Part shown: one piece after another, positions 1-5,565 of the stretch
How positions within the stretch are numbered: position 1 is the first letter of the stretch
How the letters are laid out: each line of letters begins with the position of its first letter
Source: JANRKT01 sp033763355
GTDB lineage: Bacteria > Bacteroidota > Bacteroidia > Chitinophagales > Chitinophagaceae
Assembly (NCBI GenBank): GCA_033763355.1
Contig: JANRKT010000043.1
Coordinates: forward strand, 1 to 9,573
Direction: 5' to 3'
DNA length: 9,573 bases
Made by a program: the position numbers and the translations under genes
The notes under the pieces: generated by a model
What the model saw: the letters and a program-made list of their open reading frames with translations, nothing else
Database searches by the model: none
What the model was told of the DNA's origin: nothing

Positions 1-109
1 CACGTTTTCGTTTTTAACGGCTGTCTTTAATCAATTGGCTTTATCTTTTTAACCGGCATATTTCTTCGCAGCGGCTTACCCTTTATCTCATTTCAAAAAA
101 ACGGAAACC

Positions 110-664
110 ATGAACATGATATCAGCGGTACTGGTAAAAATATTGCTGTGCGCATTATGTTATACAGCTTTTCCACTGCACAGTTATTCTTTAATGAACG
201 AAGAAAAAAATGCCGATTCAGGAATAGTAATTGCGAAAAAGGTACCCGGCGACGGGCCTTACCTGAGGTTAAATGAGATCAAACTTTCTGCTGCAAGGCA
301 TTTTAAAAATAAATTTCCTTTTGTAACAGATGACTGCTGGCTGAAAATTGAGAAAGGATATGTCGCCAAATTTATAAGCAATGCTGTCCCTTACAATGTA
401 TTTTATGATAACAGGGGCAGGTTTATATATTCGGCAAGCTATTATGAAGCTGAAAGAATGCCACAGAACATTAAAAAAATTTTTCAGAAAAAATACCCCG
501 GCTATTCAGTTAAAACAGTAACAGAAGTAAATGCTGATGAAGGAACAGTTTACCTGGTGCATATAAAAACTTCCGAAGACTTTAAAATTGTGCAGGTGGT
601 GGACGAGATCCTCAGCGTACTGGAAGACCTTGATAACGGGGAAGCCGATGTAATTGAAGATTAG
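110..664 (+). CDS. Secreted PepSY-like (PF11396-type, beta-lactamase-inhibitor-like fold) protein
   Basis: A 184-residue protein with an N-terminal export signal: hydrophobic residues about 4-23 with a likely cleavage near S25-Y26-S27. The mature part carries the pattern of the Bacteroidota PepSY-like family: W77 followed by the strand K82-G-Y-V-A-K-F88, then the 'FYD-x-x-G' turn at 98-103, then 'MPQNIKKIFQKKYPGY' (117-132), matching the family's 'LP-x-x-(I/V)-...-Y-P' helix, and a final strand pair ending near residue 170. The tail is strongly acidic (last 15 residues). Such proteins are small periplasmic or exported beta-sheet proteins with no established enzymatic role, so the function here is unknown. 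ATG at 110 was chosen; a second ATG two codons later (116) is equally possible, since the leader is A-rich and has no clear ribosome binding site. The gene stands alone: nothing upstream is visible, and the next intact gene is 280 bp downstream. I am fairly sure of the fold family, not of any function. Confidence 0.8.
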   Translation: MNMISAVLVKILLCALCYTAFPLHSYSLMNEEKNADSGIVIAKKVPGDGPYLRLNEIKLSAARHFKNKFPFVTDDCWLKIEKGYVAKFISNAVPYNVFYDNRGRFIYSASYYEAERMPQNIKKIFQKKYPGYSVKTVTEVNADEGTVYLVHIKTSEDFKIVQVVDEILSVLEDLDNGEADVIED

Positions 665-705
665 AAGTTCTCTTAATGCTGTTTAAAGGCTAATCAGGCT
701 TCGGG

Positions 706-876
706 TTATGACCGCCGCCTGCTGTCTTTTACACTCTCTTCATAAATTTCTATCCGGTCTTTTAGTTTTACTTTTTTTATCAGTTGCCTGATCAGTTGCT
801 GAGGTATATGCTCAGGGTTTTTAAACCTGATGCAGCTTTTACCCATATCTGATTTTGCAGAACTGTGTTTGGGGTA
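706..876 (-). pseudogene. C-terminal remnant of a DUF1801-family gene
   Basis: Read leftwards from about 876, this frame encodes about 56 residues that resemble the C-terminal third of DUF1801 proteins: 'YPKHSSAKSDMGKSCIRFK' followed by 'PEHIPQQLIRQLIKKV' and 'IEIYEESVK', then a stop at 706-708. The 'DMGKSCIRFK..E.IP..LI..L' block is the usual end of this family (intact members are about 140 residues, function poorly defined). The first 80 or so residues are missing. Upstream of about 876 the frame continues open to a TAG at 942-944, but its residues no longer resemble the family, and the other two frames on that strand do not either. The nearest ATG (904-906) would give a 66-residue product lacking most of the domain. 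The simplest reading is a 5'-truncated relic whose break point lies 60-70 bp before the start of the neighbouring amidohydrolase gene. No transposon ends or direct repeats are visible at the break. The family match is from memory of its sequence pattern. Confidence 0.65.
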
Positions 877-944
877 CGTGCATGTACGGGATAAGACAGA
901 TACCATGTTTTTTGCCCGCTGGGAAAAAGGTTTACTTTGCAGCT

Positions 945-2372
945 ATGCGAAAGCTTCTTTTATTTATTTTTTCCGGTATTATGCTGCCCGGCACATACGC
1001 CCAAATAATAAAAGCTGATCTTGCTATTACGGGCAGTTACATAATTGATGTACAAAGCGGCAGGATCATAAAGGGCAAAACAATTCTCATTAAAGGCAAA
1101 CAAATATGGCAGGTTATTGATAAAAGCAAAACTGCCGTCTATGCCGCAACAGTTACGGTAGATGCAAAAGAAAAGTATGTTATTCCGGGTCTTTGGGATA
1201 TGCACGTGCATTTTGGCGGCGGCGATACACTAATAGAAGAGAACAAAAATTTGTTGCCCTTATACATTGCGCATGGTATTACTACTGTTCGGGATGCTGC
1301 TGCAGACATTAGCCCCTCAGTATTACAATGGCGAGATGAAATTGAAAGCGGCGAACTGGCCGGCCCGTCCATCTTTACCTCCGGCCCCAAACTGGAAGGA
1401 TACCGGTCTGTATGGCAGGGTGATCTTGAAATAGCAACTGTTGAAGAATTAAACAGGGCGCTGGATTCGTTGCACAAAATAAAGGCCGACTTCATTAAAA
1501 TAACAGATAATACCATCCGCCCCGATATTTACCTCAGCAGCATACGGGAAGCCCGTAAAAGGGGATTTAAAATTTCAGGCCACGTTCCTTATTCGTTAAC
1601 TGTTTTGGAAGCCTCTGCTGCAGGATTAAGCTCCATTGAGCACATGGGTTATTTACTGAAAGCAGCTTCTGCAAAGGAAAAGAAAATAGCTGCTGAAATT
1701 GCTTCGGGCCGGCTGACTAACAGGGATGCCATGCCGCTGATACTTGAAAGCTTTGATGAAACAGTTGCCAGATCTGTTTACCGCAGGCTTGCAGCCCATG
1801 GCACTGCAGTGGTGCCCACTCTTTCTATCAGTTTTATTACGGCTTATCTTGACCGTAACGATCATCGCGATGATAAATACCTTGACTATATAGGTAAAGG
1901 TTTGCGCAATACTTACAACTGGAGGGTACAACGGGCTGCGGAGGATTCTCCAGAAGCCATTGAGCTCAGGCACCGCGTATTTGAAAAATCAGCTTCTTTG
2001 CTTCCGTTACTGAAGCAGGCGGGTGTAACCATTATAGCCGGTACAGATGCAGGGTATCTTAATTGTTTTGTATACCCCGGCTTCGGTTTGCATACCGAAC
2101 TGGAGCTGCTGGTAAAATATGGCTTAACGCCTTTGGAGGCATTGCAATCCGCTATTGTTAACGGGCCAAAATTTTTTGGAAAAGAAAAGCTTTACGGCAA
2201 CATTGCCCGTGGTAAAATGGCCGACCTGATTATACTGGATGAAAACCCCCTGCAAAACATCAGCGCAACACAAAAAATCAATGCAGTGATCCTGAAAGGG
2301 AAATTATATACGAGAAGCAAACTGAATGAATTGCTTGACGAGACCAGAATAAAGGTAAGGGCAGGTTACTGA
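945..2372 (+). CDS. Exported metal-dependent amidohydrolase (imidazolonepropionase-like / prolidase-like)
   Basis: A 475-residue member of the amidohydrolase superfamily (PF01979-type TIM barrel with a flanking beta-sandwich). The sandwich comes first (about 22-82, with the 'G-K-T-I-L-I-K-G-K' strand pattern), followed by 'VIPGLWDMHVHFGG', in which H87 and H89 form the HxH metal site. Further expected ligands are K185 in 'DFIKIT' (probably the carboxylated bridging lysine), H213 in 'GHVPYS', H233 in 'SIEHMG' and D368 in 'AGTDAG'. The C-terminal 'G-x-I-A-R-G-K-M-A-D-L-I-I-L-D-E-N-P-L' is the standard end of the family. All six metal-site residues are present, so it should be active, probably cleaving an amide or peptide-like bond; the substrate is unknown. 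I chose ATG 945 because it opens a signal peptide (M-R-K-L-L-L-F-I-F-S-G ... T-Y-A|Q), and a purine-rich stretch (921-930) precedes it. The longer frame from 855 would bury that signal and overlap the DUF1801 relic. The gene converges with the membrane protein gene whose stop is 25 bp away. Confidence 0.9.
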   Translation: MRKLLLFIFSGIMLPGTYAQIIKADLAITGSYIIDVQSGRIIKGKTILIKGKQIWQVIDKSKTAVYAATVTVDAKEKYVIPGLWDMHVHFGGGDTLIEENKNLLPLYIAHGITTVRDAAADISPSVLQWRDEIESGELAGPSIFTSGPKLEGYRSVWQGDLEIATVEELNRALDSLHKIKADFIKITDNTIRPDIYLSSIREARKRGFKISGHVPYSLTVLEASAAGLSSIEHMGYLLKAASAKEKKIAAEIASGRLTNRDAMPLILESFDETVARSVYRRLAAHGTAVVPTLSISFITAYLDRNDHRDDKYLDYIGKGLRNTYNWRVQRAAEDSPEAIELRHRVFEKSASLLPLLKQAGVTIIAGTDAGYLNCFVYPGFGLHTELELLVKYGLTPLEALQSAIVNGPKFFGKEKLYGNIARGKMADLIILDENPLQNISATQKINAVILKGKLYTRSKLNELLDETRIKVRAGY

Positions 2373-2397
2373 AAAGCCGGGTTGTGCAAAACCATCA

Positions 2398-2928
2398 TTA
2401 CAAATTAAATCCTTTTCCAAGTTTAACCAGGTTATAAACAAACACGGTTAAGCAGAAAGCTCCTGCCACTGCTGCCACCAGCCATTTACACCTCACGGCG
2501 AAGTAATATAGAACAAACGGCCCTTTCCAGTTATCATTGAAACTCCAGCGGGCAAGGCAGTAGTTTTCGAAAATATCTGTTATCCATGGTATCAGCATCA
2601 TGAAACTTACTGTTGCCCCGGCTGATTGCAATATTTCCTGCGGATGATTTTCTGTGACCCTGTAACTGAATAATGCAATGAATCCATAAAGGCCGATCAT
2701 GAATGCATAATCAAGCCCCAGGTTAAAACCCAGTGCATCCCTTCCCCTTCCTGTTACTGAAGCGATCATGTCTTTCAGCAGTTCCCTTGTTTTTGCAAAC
2801 TGCAGCCTGATCATAAAATTCTTTTTGTATGCGGGTTGGGATACTGTGATCAGTTTTTCGCTCCATTGCATACCGGCGCCTGCAAGCAGTATGATGGCAA
2901 ATAATCCCCAGAAAAAAAAGTGCAGCAT
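2398..2928 (-). CDS. Unrecognised membrane protein, four predicted helices
   Basis: A 176-residue integral membrane protein that I cannot place in a named family. Predicted hydrophobic helices lie at about 3-20, 72-90, 99-118 and 149-167. Between helices 1 and 2 is a charged loop (about 35-65, rich in K and R) that probably faces the cytoplasm. Helix 2 begins with 'GLDYAFM' (D73 in or at the membrane), and helix 3 ends with 'PWITDIFENYCLARW' (115-128), with buried or interfacial W, D, E and N. These polar residues near membrane edges are likely the functional or conserved positions. ATG at 2926-2928 was chosen; the frame is open for 21 more codons to a TTG at 2989-2991, but that extension is polar (S-E-S-S-S-I-N-N-N) and starts within the T-run of the upstream gene's terminator, so it is unlikely to be translated. 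No Shine-Dalgarno is visible. It is convergent with the amidohydrolase and separated by a terminator from the gene at 3049-3471, so it is probably transcribed on its own. No function is proposed. Confidence 0.7.
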   Translation of the reverse strand: MLHFFFWGLFAIILLAGAGMQWSEKLITVSQPAYKKNFMIRLQFAKTRELLKDMIASVTGRGRDALGFNLGLDYAFMIGLYGFIALFSYRVTENHPQEILQSAGATVSFMMLIPWITDIFENYCLARWSFNDNWKGPFVLYYFAVRCKWLVAAVAGAFCLTVFVYNLVKLGKGFNL

Positions 2929-2990
2929 ATTTTCAACAGCATTATTATTAATTGAAGAGCTTTCTGAAAGGTATTGAATTATCAATAGCA

Positions 2991-3030
2991 AAATAAAAAA
3001 CTGCCGGCAGAAAAATCCCCCGGCAGTTTT
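2991..3030 (-). terminator. Rho-independent terminator of the gene at 3049-3471
   Basis: CTGCCGG (3001-3007) and CCGGCAG (3020-3026) form a GC-rich 7-bp stem, extended by AAAA/TTTT to 11 bp (2997-3007 with 3020-3030) around a 12-nt loop. Read on the minus strand the hairpin is followed by TTTTTTATTT (2991-3000), the expected U-run. It begins 18 bp after the stop codon of the small membrane protein gene, and no plus-strand gene ends nearby, so it serves the leftward transcript. It also insulates the next gene (start 2928) from that transcript. Confidence 0.85.
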
Positions 3031-3048
3031 GGTAAAGAAGTTAATAAG

Positions 3049-3471
3049 CTATCCTTCTTTTTTGCCCATGCCCAATACAAGGCCGATAACTGCGCCGATA
3101 ATTGCGCCAATAGCCGTATTGACAACCAGATCAACTGCTACCGCCTTCAGGTTGCCGATGATGTTGGTTGTTCCGAAGAGATTAAAATCAAAACTGGCGG
3201 CAATCAGCAAAGTGAGCCACGCCCCGGCTGTGGCGCCTGCAGCCAGCGTTTTAATACCGGCCCATTTATGAAAGATCAAAGCATAGGTAAGCGACCAGAA
3301 AAAACTGCTGAGGGCTATGGCCCACATGAGAGGTGGCTCCTTCATAACCCCCGTTGCACTGCCCATGTTTTCTTTGTAAAAATCTGCAAGCAACATCCCA
3401 AAAACTAACCACCCCAGTAAAAATGAAACAACTGTGCCGGCCACTGCGGCAATCAAAACTTTTGCGTTCAT
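3049..3471 (-). CDS. Small four-helix membrane protein of unknown function
   Basis: A 140-residue hydrophobic protein. Helices are predicted at about 5-27, 48-68, 76-96 and 108-135, the last rich in glycine and alanine (A-I-G-A-I-I-G-A-V-I-G), which favours close helix packing or oligomers. Polar features include 'YKENMGSATGVMKEPP' in the first external loop (about 32-47), 'FHKWAG' after helix 2 (67-72) and 'SFDFNLFGTTNI' (93-104) before the last helix. The overall pattern resembles a family of short hypothetical membrane proteins common in Bacteroidota (DUF1761-like architecture), but I cannot assign it firmly and no activity is implied. The ATG at 3469-3471 starts directly before the first helix. 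A candidate promoter box lies at 3498-3506, and a strong terminator follows the gene, so it is probably a monocistronic unit. The RRM gene is upstream on the same strand, but the gap of 205 bp argues against a tight operon. Confidence 0.75.
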   Translation of the reverse strand: MNAKVLIAAVAGTVVSFLLGWLVFGMLLADFYKENMGSATGVMKEPPLMWAIALSSFFWSLTYALIFHKWAGIKTLAAGATAGAWLTLLIAASFDFNLFGTTNIIGNLKAVAVDLVVNTAIGAIIGAVIGLVLGMGKKEG

Positions 3472-3497
3472 GTTGATTGGTTTTGGTTAAATAATTA

Positions 3498-3506
3498 CAA
3501 AAGGTA
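3498..3506 (-). promoter_or_regulatory. Candidate Bacteroidota -7 box (TACCTTTTG)
   Basis: On the minus strand the sequence reads TACCTTTTG, close to the Bacteroidota primary-sigma -7 consensus TAnnTTTG, though with one extra T. It lies 26 bp before the ATG of the small membrane protein gene. No clear TTTG or TTG -33 element is seen at the usual distance, so this is a weak call. Confidence 0.3.
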
Positions 3507-3614
3507 CAGCATTCCTGATTTAACAGCCGGGAAGTTTTACACAGCAGTGTTAACTTTAATGTCACACCAATCGCTTTAACGGGGAATGTAATACAACTTT
3601 AGAGGTTCTTTAAT

Positions 3615-3637
3615 CGAATTGCAAAGTCGGCAATTTG
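3615..3637 (-). other. Intergenic inverted repeat downstream of the RRM gene
   Basis: CGAATTGC (3615-3622) and GCAATTTG (3630-3637) can pair over 8 positions (one G-U) around a 7-nt loop. It lies 40 bp past the RRM stop codon, where a terminator or 3'-end stabilising hairpin would be expected. No uridine run follows on the minus strand, so it is not a classical intrinsic terminator. The rest of the 205-bp gap shows no reading frame of note. Confidence 0.3.
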
Positions 3638-3676
3638 TAGAGTATTTTGAAAATGGGTATGAAAGTTTTTATGGCT

Positions 3677-4033
3677 TCAATAGCGTTTACGGTCCCTGTT
3701 GTTGCCGTATTTATTAAATCCGCCACCGCCGCCGCCGCCCCTGTTGCCGCCTCCGCGGAAACCACCGCCACCACCTGAACCACCGCCGCCCTGGCGGTCT
3801 TCTGCCTCTTTTACAATAAGGGGTTTTTTACCTAGAGAAATATCCTTGAGGCTTTCAATAGCATCTTTACCTTCTTCGCTGTTGGGCATCTCCACAAATC
3901 CAAACCCCTTGCTCTTTCCGGTTTCCCTGTCCATGGCCACTTTAGCGGAAGTTACGGTTCCGAATTTTTCGAATATTTCCATTAATTCCGCATCATCAAG
4001 GTCGTACGGAAGGCCTGCAACAAAAAGGGTCAT
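3677..4033 (-). CDS. RRM-domain RNA-binding protein with glycine-rich RGG tail
   Basis: A 118-residue single-RRM protein. The RNP2 strand is L3-F-V-A-G-L8 and RNP1 is K42-G-F-G-F-V-E-M49, with the aromatic residues that stack on RNA (F4, F44, F46) all present; RNP2 has A6-G7 where the common form has G-N. The domain ends around residue 80. It is followed by a low-complexity tail (82-106), nearly all glycine with RGG at 93-95 and 98-100, and a basic end (K-Y-G-N-N-R-D-R-K-R-Y). Proteins of this type bind single-stranded RNA and in Bacteroidota (for example the Rbp proteins of Bacteroides) act as regulators or chaperones of mRNA and small RNA. This phylum mostly lacks Hfq and ProQ, so such a role here is a reasonable inference, not something the sequence shows. 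The length is typical. The gene is probably transcribed alone, from a leader within the 189-bp gap to the VOC gene, which contains no other gene. Start ATG 4031-4033 follows an A-rich leader without a Shine-Dalgarno. Confidence 0.92.
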   Translation of the reverse strand: MTLFVAGLPYDLDDAELMEIFEKFGTVTSAKVAMDRETGKSKGFGFVEMPNSEEGKDAIESLKDISLGKKPLIVKEAEDRQGGGGSGGGGGFRGGGNRGGGGGGGFNKYGNNRDRKRY

Positions 4034-4049
4034 AAATTTTCAGTTTTCG

Positions 4050-4057
4050 TAAAGGTA
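4050..4057 (-). promoter_or_regulatory. Candidate -7 box (TACCTTTA) of the RRM gene
   Basis: TACCTTTA on the minus strand differs from TAnnTTTG at one position and sits 16 bp before the RRM start codon. A TTTTG lies upstream (4083-4087), with 25 bp between its TTG and the box, slightly longer than the usual 17-23. If real, the 5' untranslated region would be very short. Confidence 0.35.
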
Positions 4058-4222
4058 CAGAACTTATGTTTCTCTTGTGAAGCAAAATGAAACATATTCT
4101 TCGCTGCGGGCATTTTTTTATTTAAGTAAGAGAAATGACAGCCGGAACAGGCATGAAAAGATTCGCTTTGCAGAGCGTGGCAACTTTTTAAACACAGGCA
4201 GGTTCCCTCCGGTAAACTATTG

Positions 4223-4609
4223 CTAAGATTTCAATTCACTTCCTGCCTGAACGGGCCACCAGTCGTTTCCGAACGGATCTGTAAAGCCACAGGTGTAACC
4301 ATAAGGTTGTTGCATGGGTTCCATGGTTGAAGTTACCCCAAGGGCCAAAGCTTTCCTGTAAGTTTCGCCTGTATTTTCAACATAAATAAAAATACCTGCA
4401 GGCCTGGGAGCAAACTGTTCAGTTGCATCTGCAAACATTACTACAGCATCGCCAATGCGCAGTTCGCCGTGCATGATAACGCCCTCGCTGCGGGGCACAA
4501 TAGCCTGCTCCGTTGCACCAAAAACCTGCTTCATAAAATCAACAAATGCATAAGCACGGGGAATAATTATATAAGGCATCAGTCGGTTGTAATGGGAGGG
4601 GATTTGCAT
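4223..4609 (-). CDS. VOC-superfamily (glyoxalase/bleomycin-resistance fold), PhnB-like protein
   Basis: A 128-residue protein with the two beta-alpha-beta-beta-beta modules of the vicinal oxygen chelate fold. Module 1 runs about 9-62: 'MPYIIIPRAYAFVDFMKQVFGATE' and then 'HGELRIGDAVVMFAD' (47-61). Module 2 runs about 70-121: 'GIFIYVENTGETYRKALALGV' and 'GYTCGFTDPFGNDWW' (104-118). H47 and E49 occupy the place of the first-module metal ligand in PhnB-like proteins. The second-module motif is 'DPFGNDWW', where many relatives have 'DPFGHxW', so an active metal site is not certain. The substrate is unknown; this group includes uncharacterised relatives of methyltransferase, dioxygenase and resistance proteins, and no drug resistance should be inferred. 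Start ATG at 4607-4609 was chosen; M11 is an alternative but would trim the first strand. It is divergent from the alpha/beta hydrolase gene (94 bp between starts). Confidence 0.85.
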   Translation of the reverse strand: MQIPSHYNRLMPYIIIPRAYAFVDFMKQVFGATEQAIVPRSEGVIMHGELRIGDAVVMFADATEQFAPRPAGIFIYVENTGETYRKALALGVTSTMEPMQQPYGYTCGFTDPFGNDWWPVQAGSELKS

Positions 4610-4622
4610 GGCTTATTTTTCT

Positions 4623-4630
4623 TTAAGGTA
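4623..4630 (-). promoter_or_regulatory. Candidate -7 box (TACCTTAA) of the VOC gene
   Basis: TACCTTAA on the minus strand lies 13 bp before the VOC start codon and matches TAnnTTTG at 4 of 6 fixed positions. A TTTA lies 18 bp further upstream. It is listed because the same TACCTT core occurs before other genes in the window; taken alone it is weak. Confidence 0.25.
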
Positions 4631-4703
4631 CGGGTTTATTGGTCAGATTAAACCGTGTTTGAAAAGTTCACAGAAATTTTGTTTGTATTATTTTTAATCC
4701 TGA

Positions 4704-5561
4704 ATGAAGAAAAAACTGAAAAGAACAGGGTCTTATTTCCTGCTCGTCATTATCCTCTGGTTTATACTTGCACAACTTTTCTTCCGGTACCGGATGAGCG
4801 ATAAAACCGCCATGCTTGTGTTTAAGAAAACCCACACTGATTTACGCATCAGCGATATTGGCACAGGTTCAAATAAAATCCACTTTGCTGTAAGCGGAAA
4901 TGACACGTTGCCTACACTTTATTTTCTCCATGGTTCACCCGGAAGCTGGAGCCACTACTTTAAATACATGCTGGATAAAGACATGAGAAAGAAGTACAGG
5001 ATGGTTGGTATTGACAGACCGGGATTTGGCTACAGCAACTTCTGGGAAGCTGCAGATTTGAAACGGCAGGCCGGAATGATTACGCCCTTATTCAAAGAAT
5101 TATACAATGGCAAACCTGTTTACCTTGCAGGACATTCATTGGGTGCACCACTTGCATTAAAACTGGCGGTGGATAACCCTTCATTTTTTCATTGTGTCGT
5201 CCTTTTATCCGGCTCAATAGATCCTGACCAGGAACAAGAAGAAAAATGGAGAAAATTGATGGGTGGAAAACCTTTGTGTTATTTACTGCCGGGGTCTTTT
5301 CGCCCTTCTAATACAGAAATTTTGTTTCTTAAGAACGACCTCAAAGCATTATCAGTTGTATTGGATAAAATAAAAACGCATGTCGTTTTTATACACGGCG
5401 ACAAAGACACCTGGGTGCCGATTGAAAATATTGCTTTCGGTAAAAAAGTTATGACCAATGCAAAAAGTATTTACTCAGATACTTTATACGGGGCAGGGCA
5501 CCAGATACCATGGGAAAGATTTGATGAAGTAAAAAAGGCGCTGCTTAATTTGCCTTATTGA
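4704..5561 (+). CDS. Membrane-anchored alpha/beta hydrolase
   Basis: A 285-residue alpha/beta-hydrolase-fold protein. A positively charged N terminus (MKKKLKR) is followed by one hydrophobic helix (about 11-28) without a clear cleavage site, so it is probably an inner-membrane anchor with the catalytic domain outside the cytoplasm. Catalytic elements are H76-G-S-P-G (oxyanion region), the nucleophile elbow G143-H-S145-L-G147, the acid D235 in 'GDKDTWVP' and H266 in 'GAGHQIPW'. The triad Ser-Asp-His is complete, so an esterase or lipase-like activity is expected; the substrate cannot be read from sequence. The cap between strands 6 and 7 is short (about 170-215). ATG 4704 is the natural start, as it gives the basic lead into the helix; the leader is T-rich and lacks a Shine-Dalgarno. 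Its stop is 4 bp from the stop of nnr on the other strand, and I see no terminator between them, so the two transcripts probably overlap at their 3' ends. Confidence 0.88.
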   Translation: MKKKLKRTGSYFLLVIILWFILAQLFFRYRMSDKTAMLVFKKTHTDLRISDIGTGSNKIHFAVSGNDTLPTLYFLHGSPGSWSHYFKYMLDKDMRKKYRMVGIDRPGFGYSNFWEAADLKRQAGMITPLFKELYNGKPVYLAGHSLGAPLALKLAVDNPSFFHCVVLLSGSIDPDQEQEEKWRKLMGGKPLCYLLPGSFRPSNTEILFLKNDLKALSVVLDKIKTHVVFIHGDKDTWVPIENIAFGKKVMTNAKSIYSDTLYGAGHQIPWERFDEVKKALLNLPY

Positions 5562-5565
5562 TTTT

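Noticed and set aside
1139..1516. Minus-strand 125-codon frame
   Set aside because: Antisense to the metal-site region of the amidohydrolase; no recognisable protein features.
2383..2396. GGTT...AACC mini-hairpin between the amidohydrolase and the membrane gene stops
   Set aside because: Only a 4-bp stem and no T-run, too weak to call a bidirectional terminator.
3520..3553. TTAACA ... TGTTAA inverted repeat with a 22-bp spacer
   Set aside because: Six-base AT-rich arms far apart are expected by chance, and the position relative to the candidate promoter is not informative.
3699..4052. Plus-strand 117-codon frame, extremely proline-rich
   Set aside because: It is the complement of the glycine-rich tail of the RRM gene; the GGN codons give CCN on the other strand. 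The RRM frame has clear domain homology.
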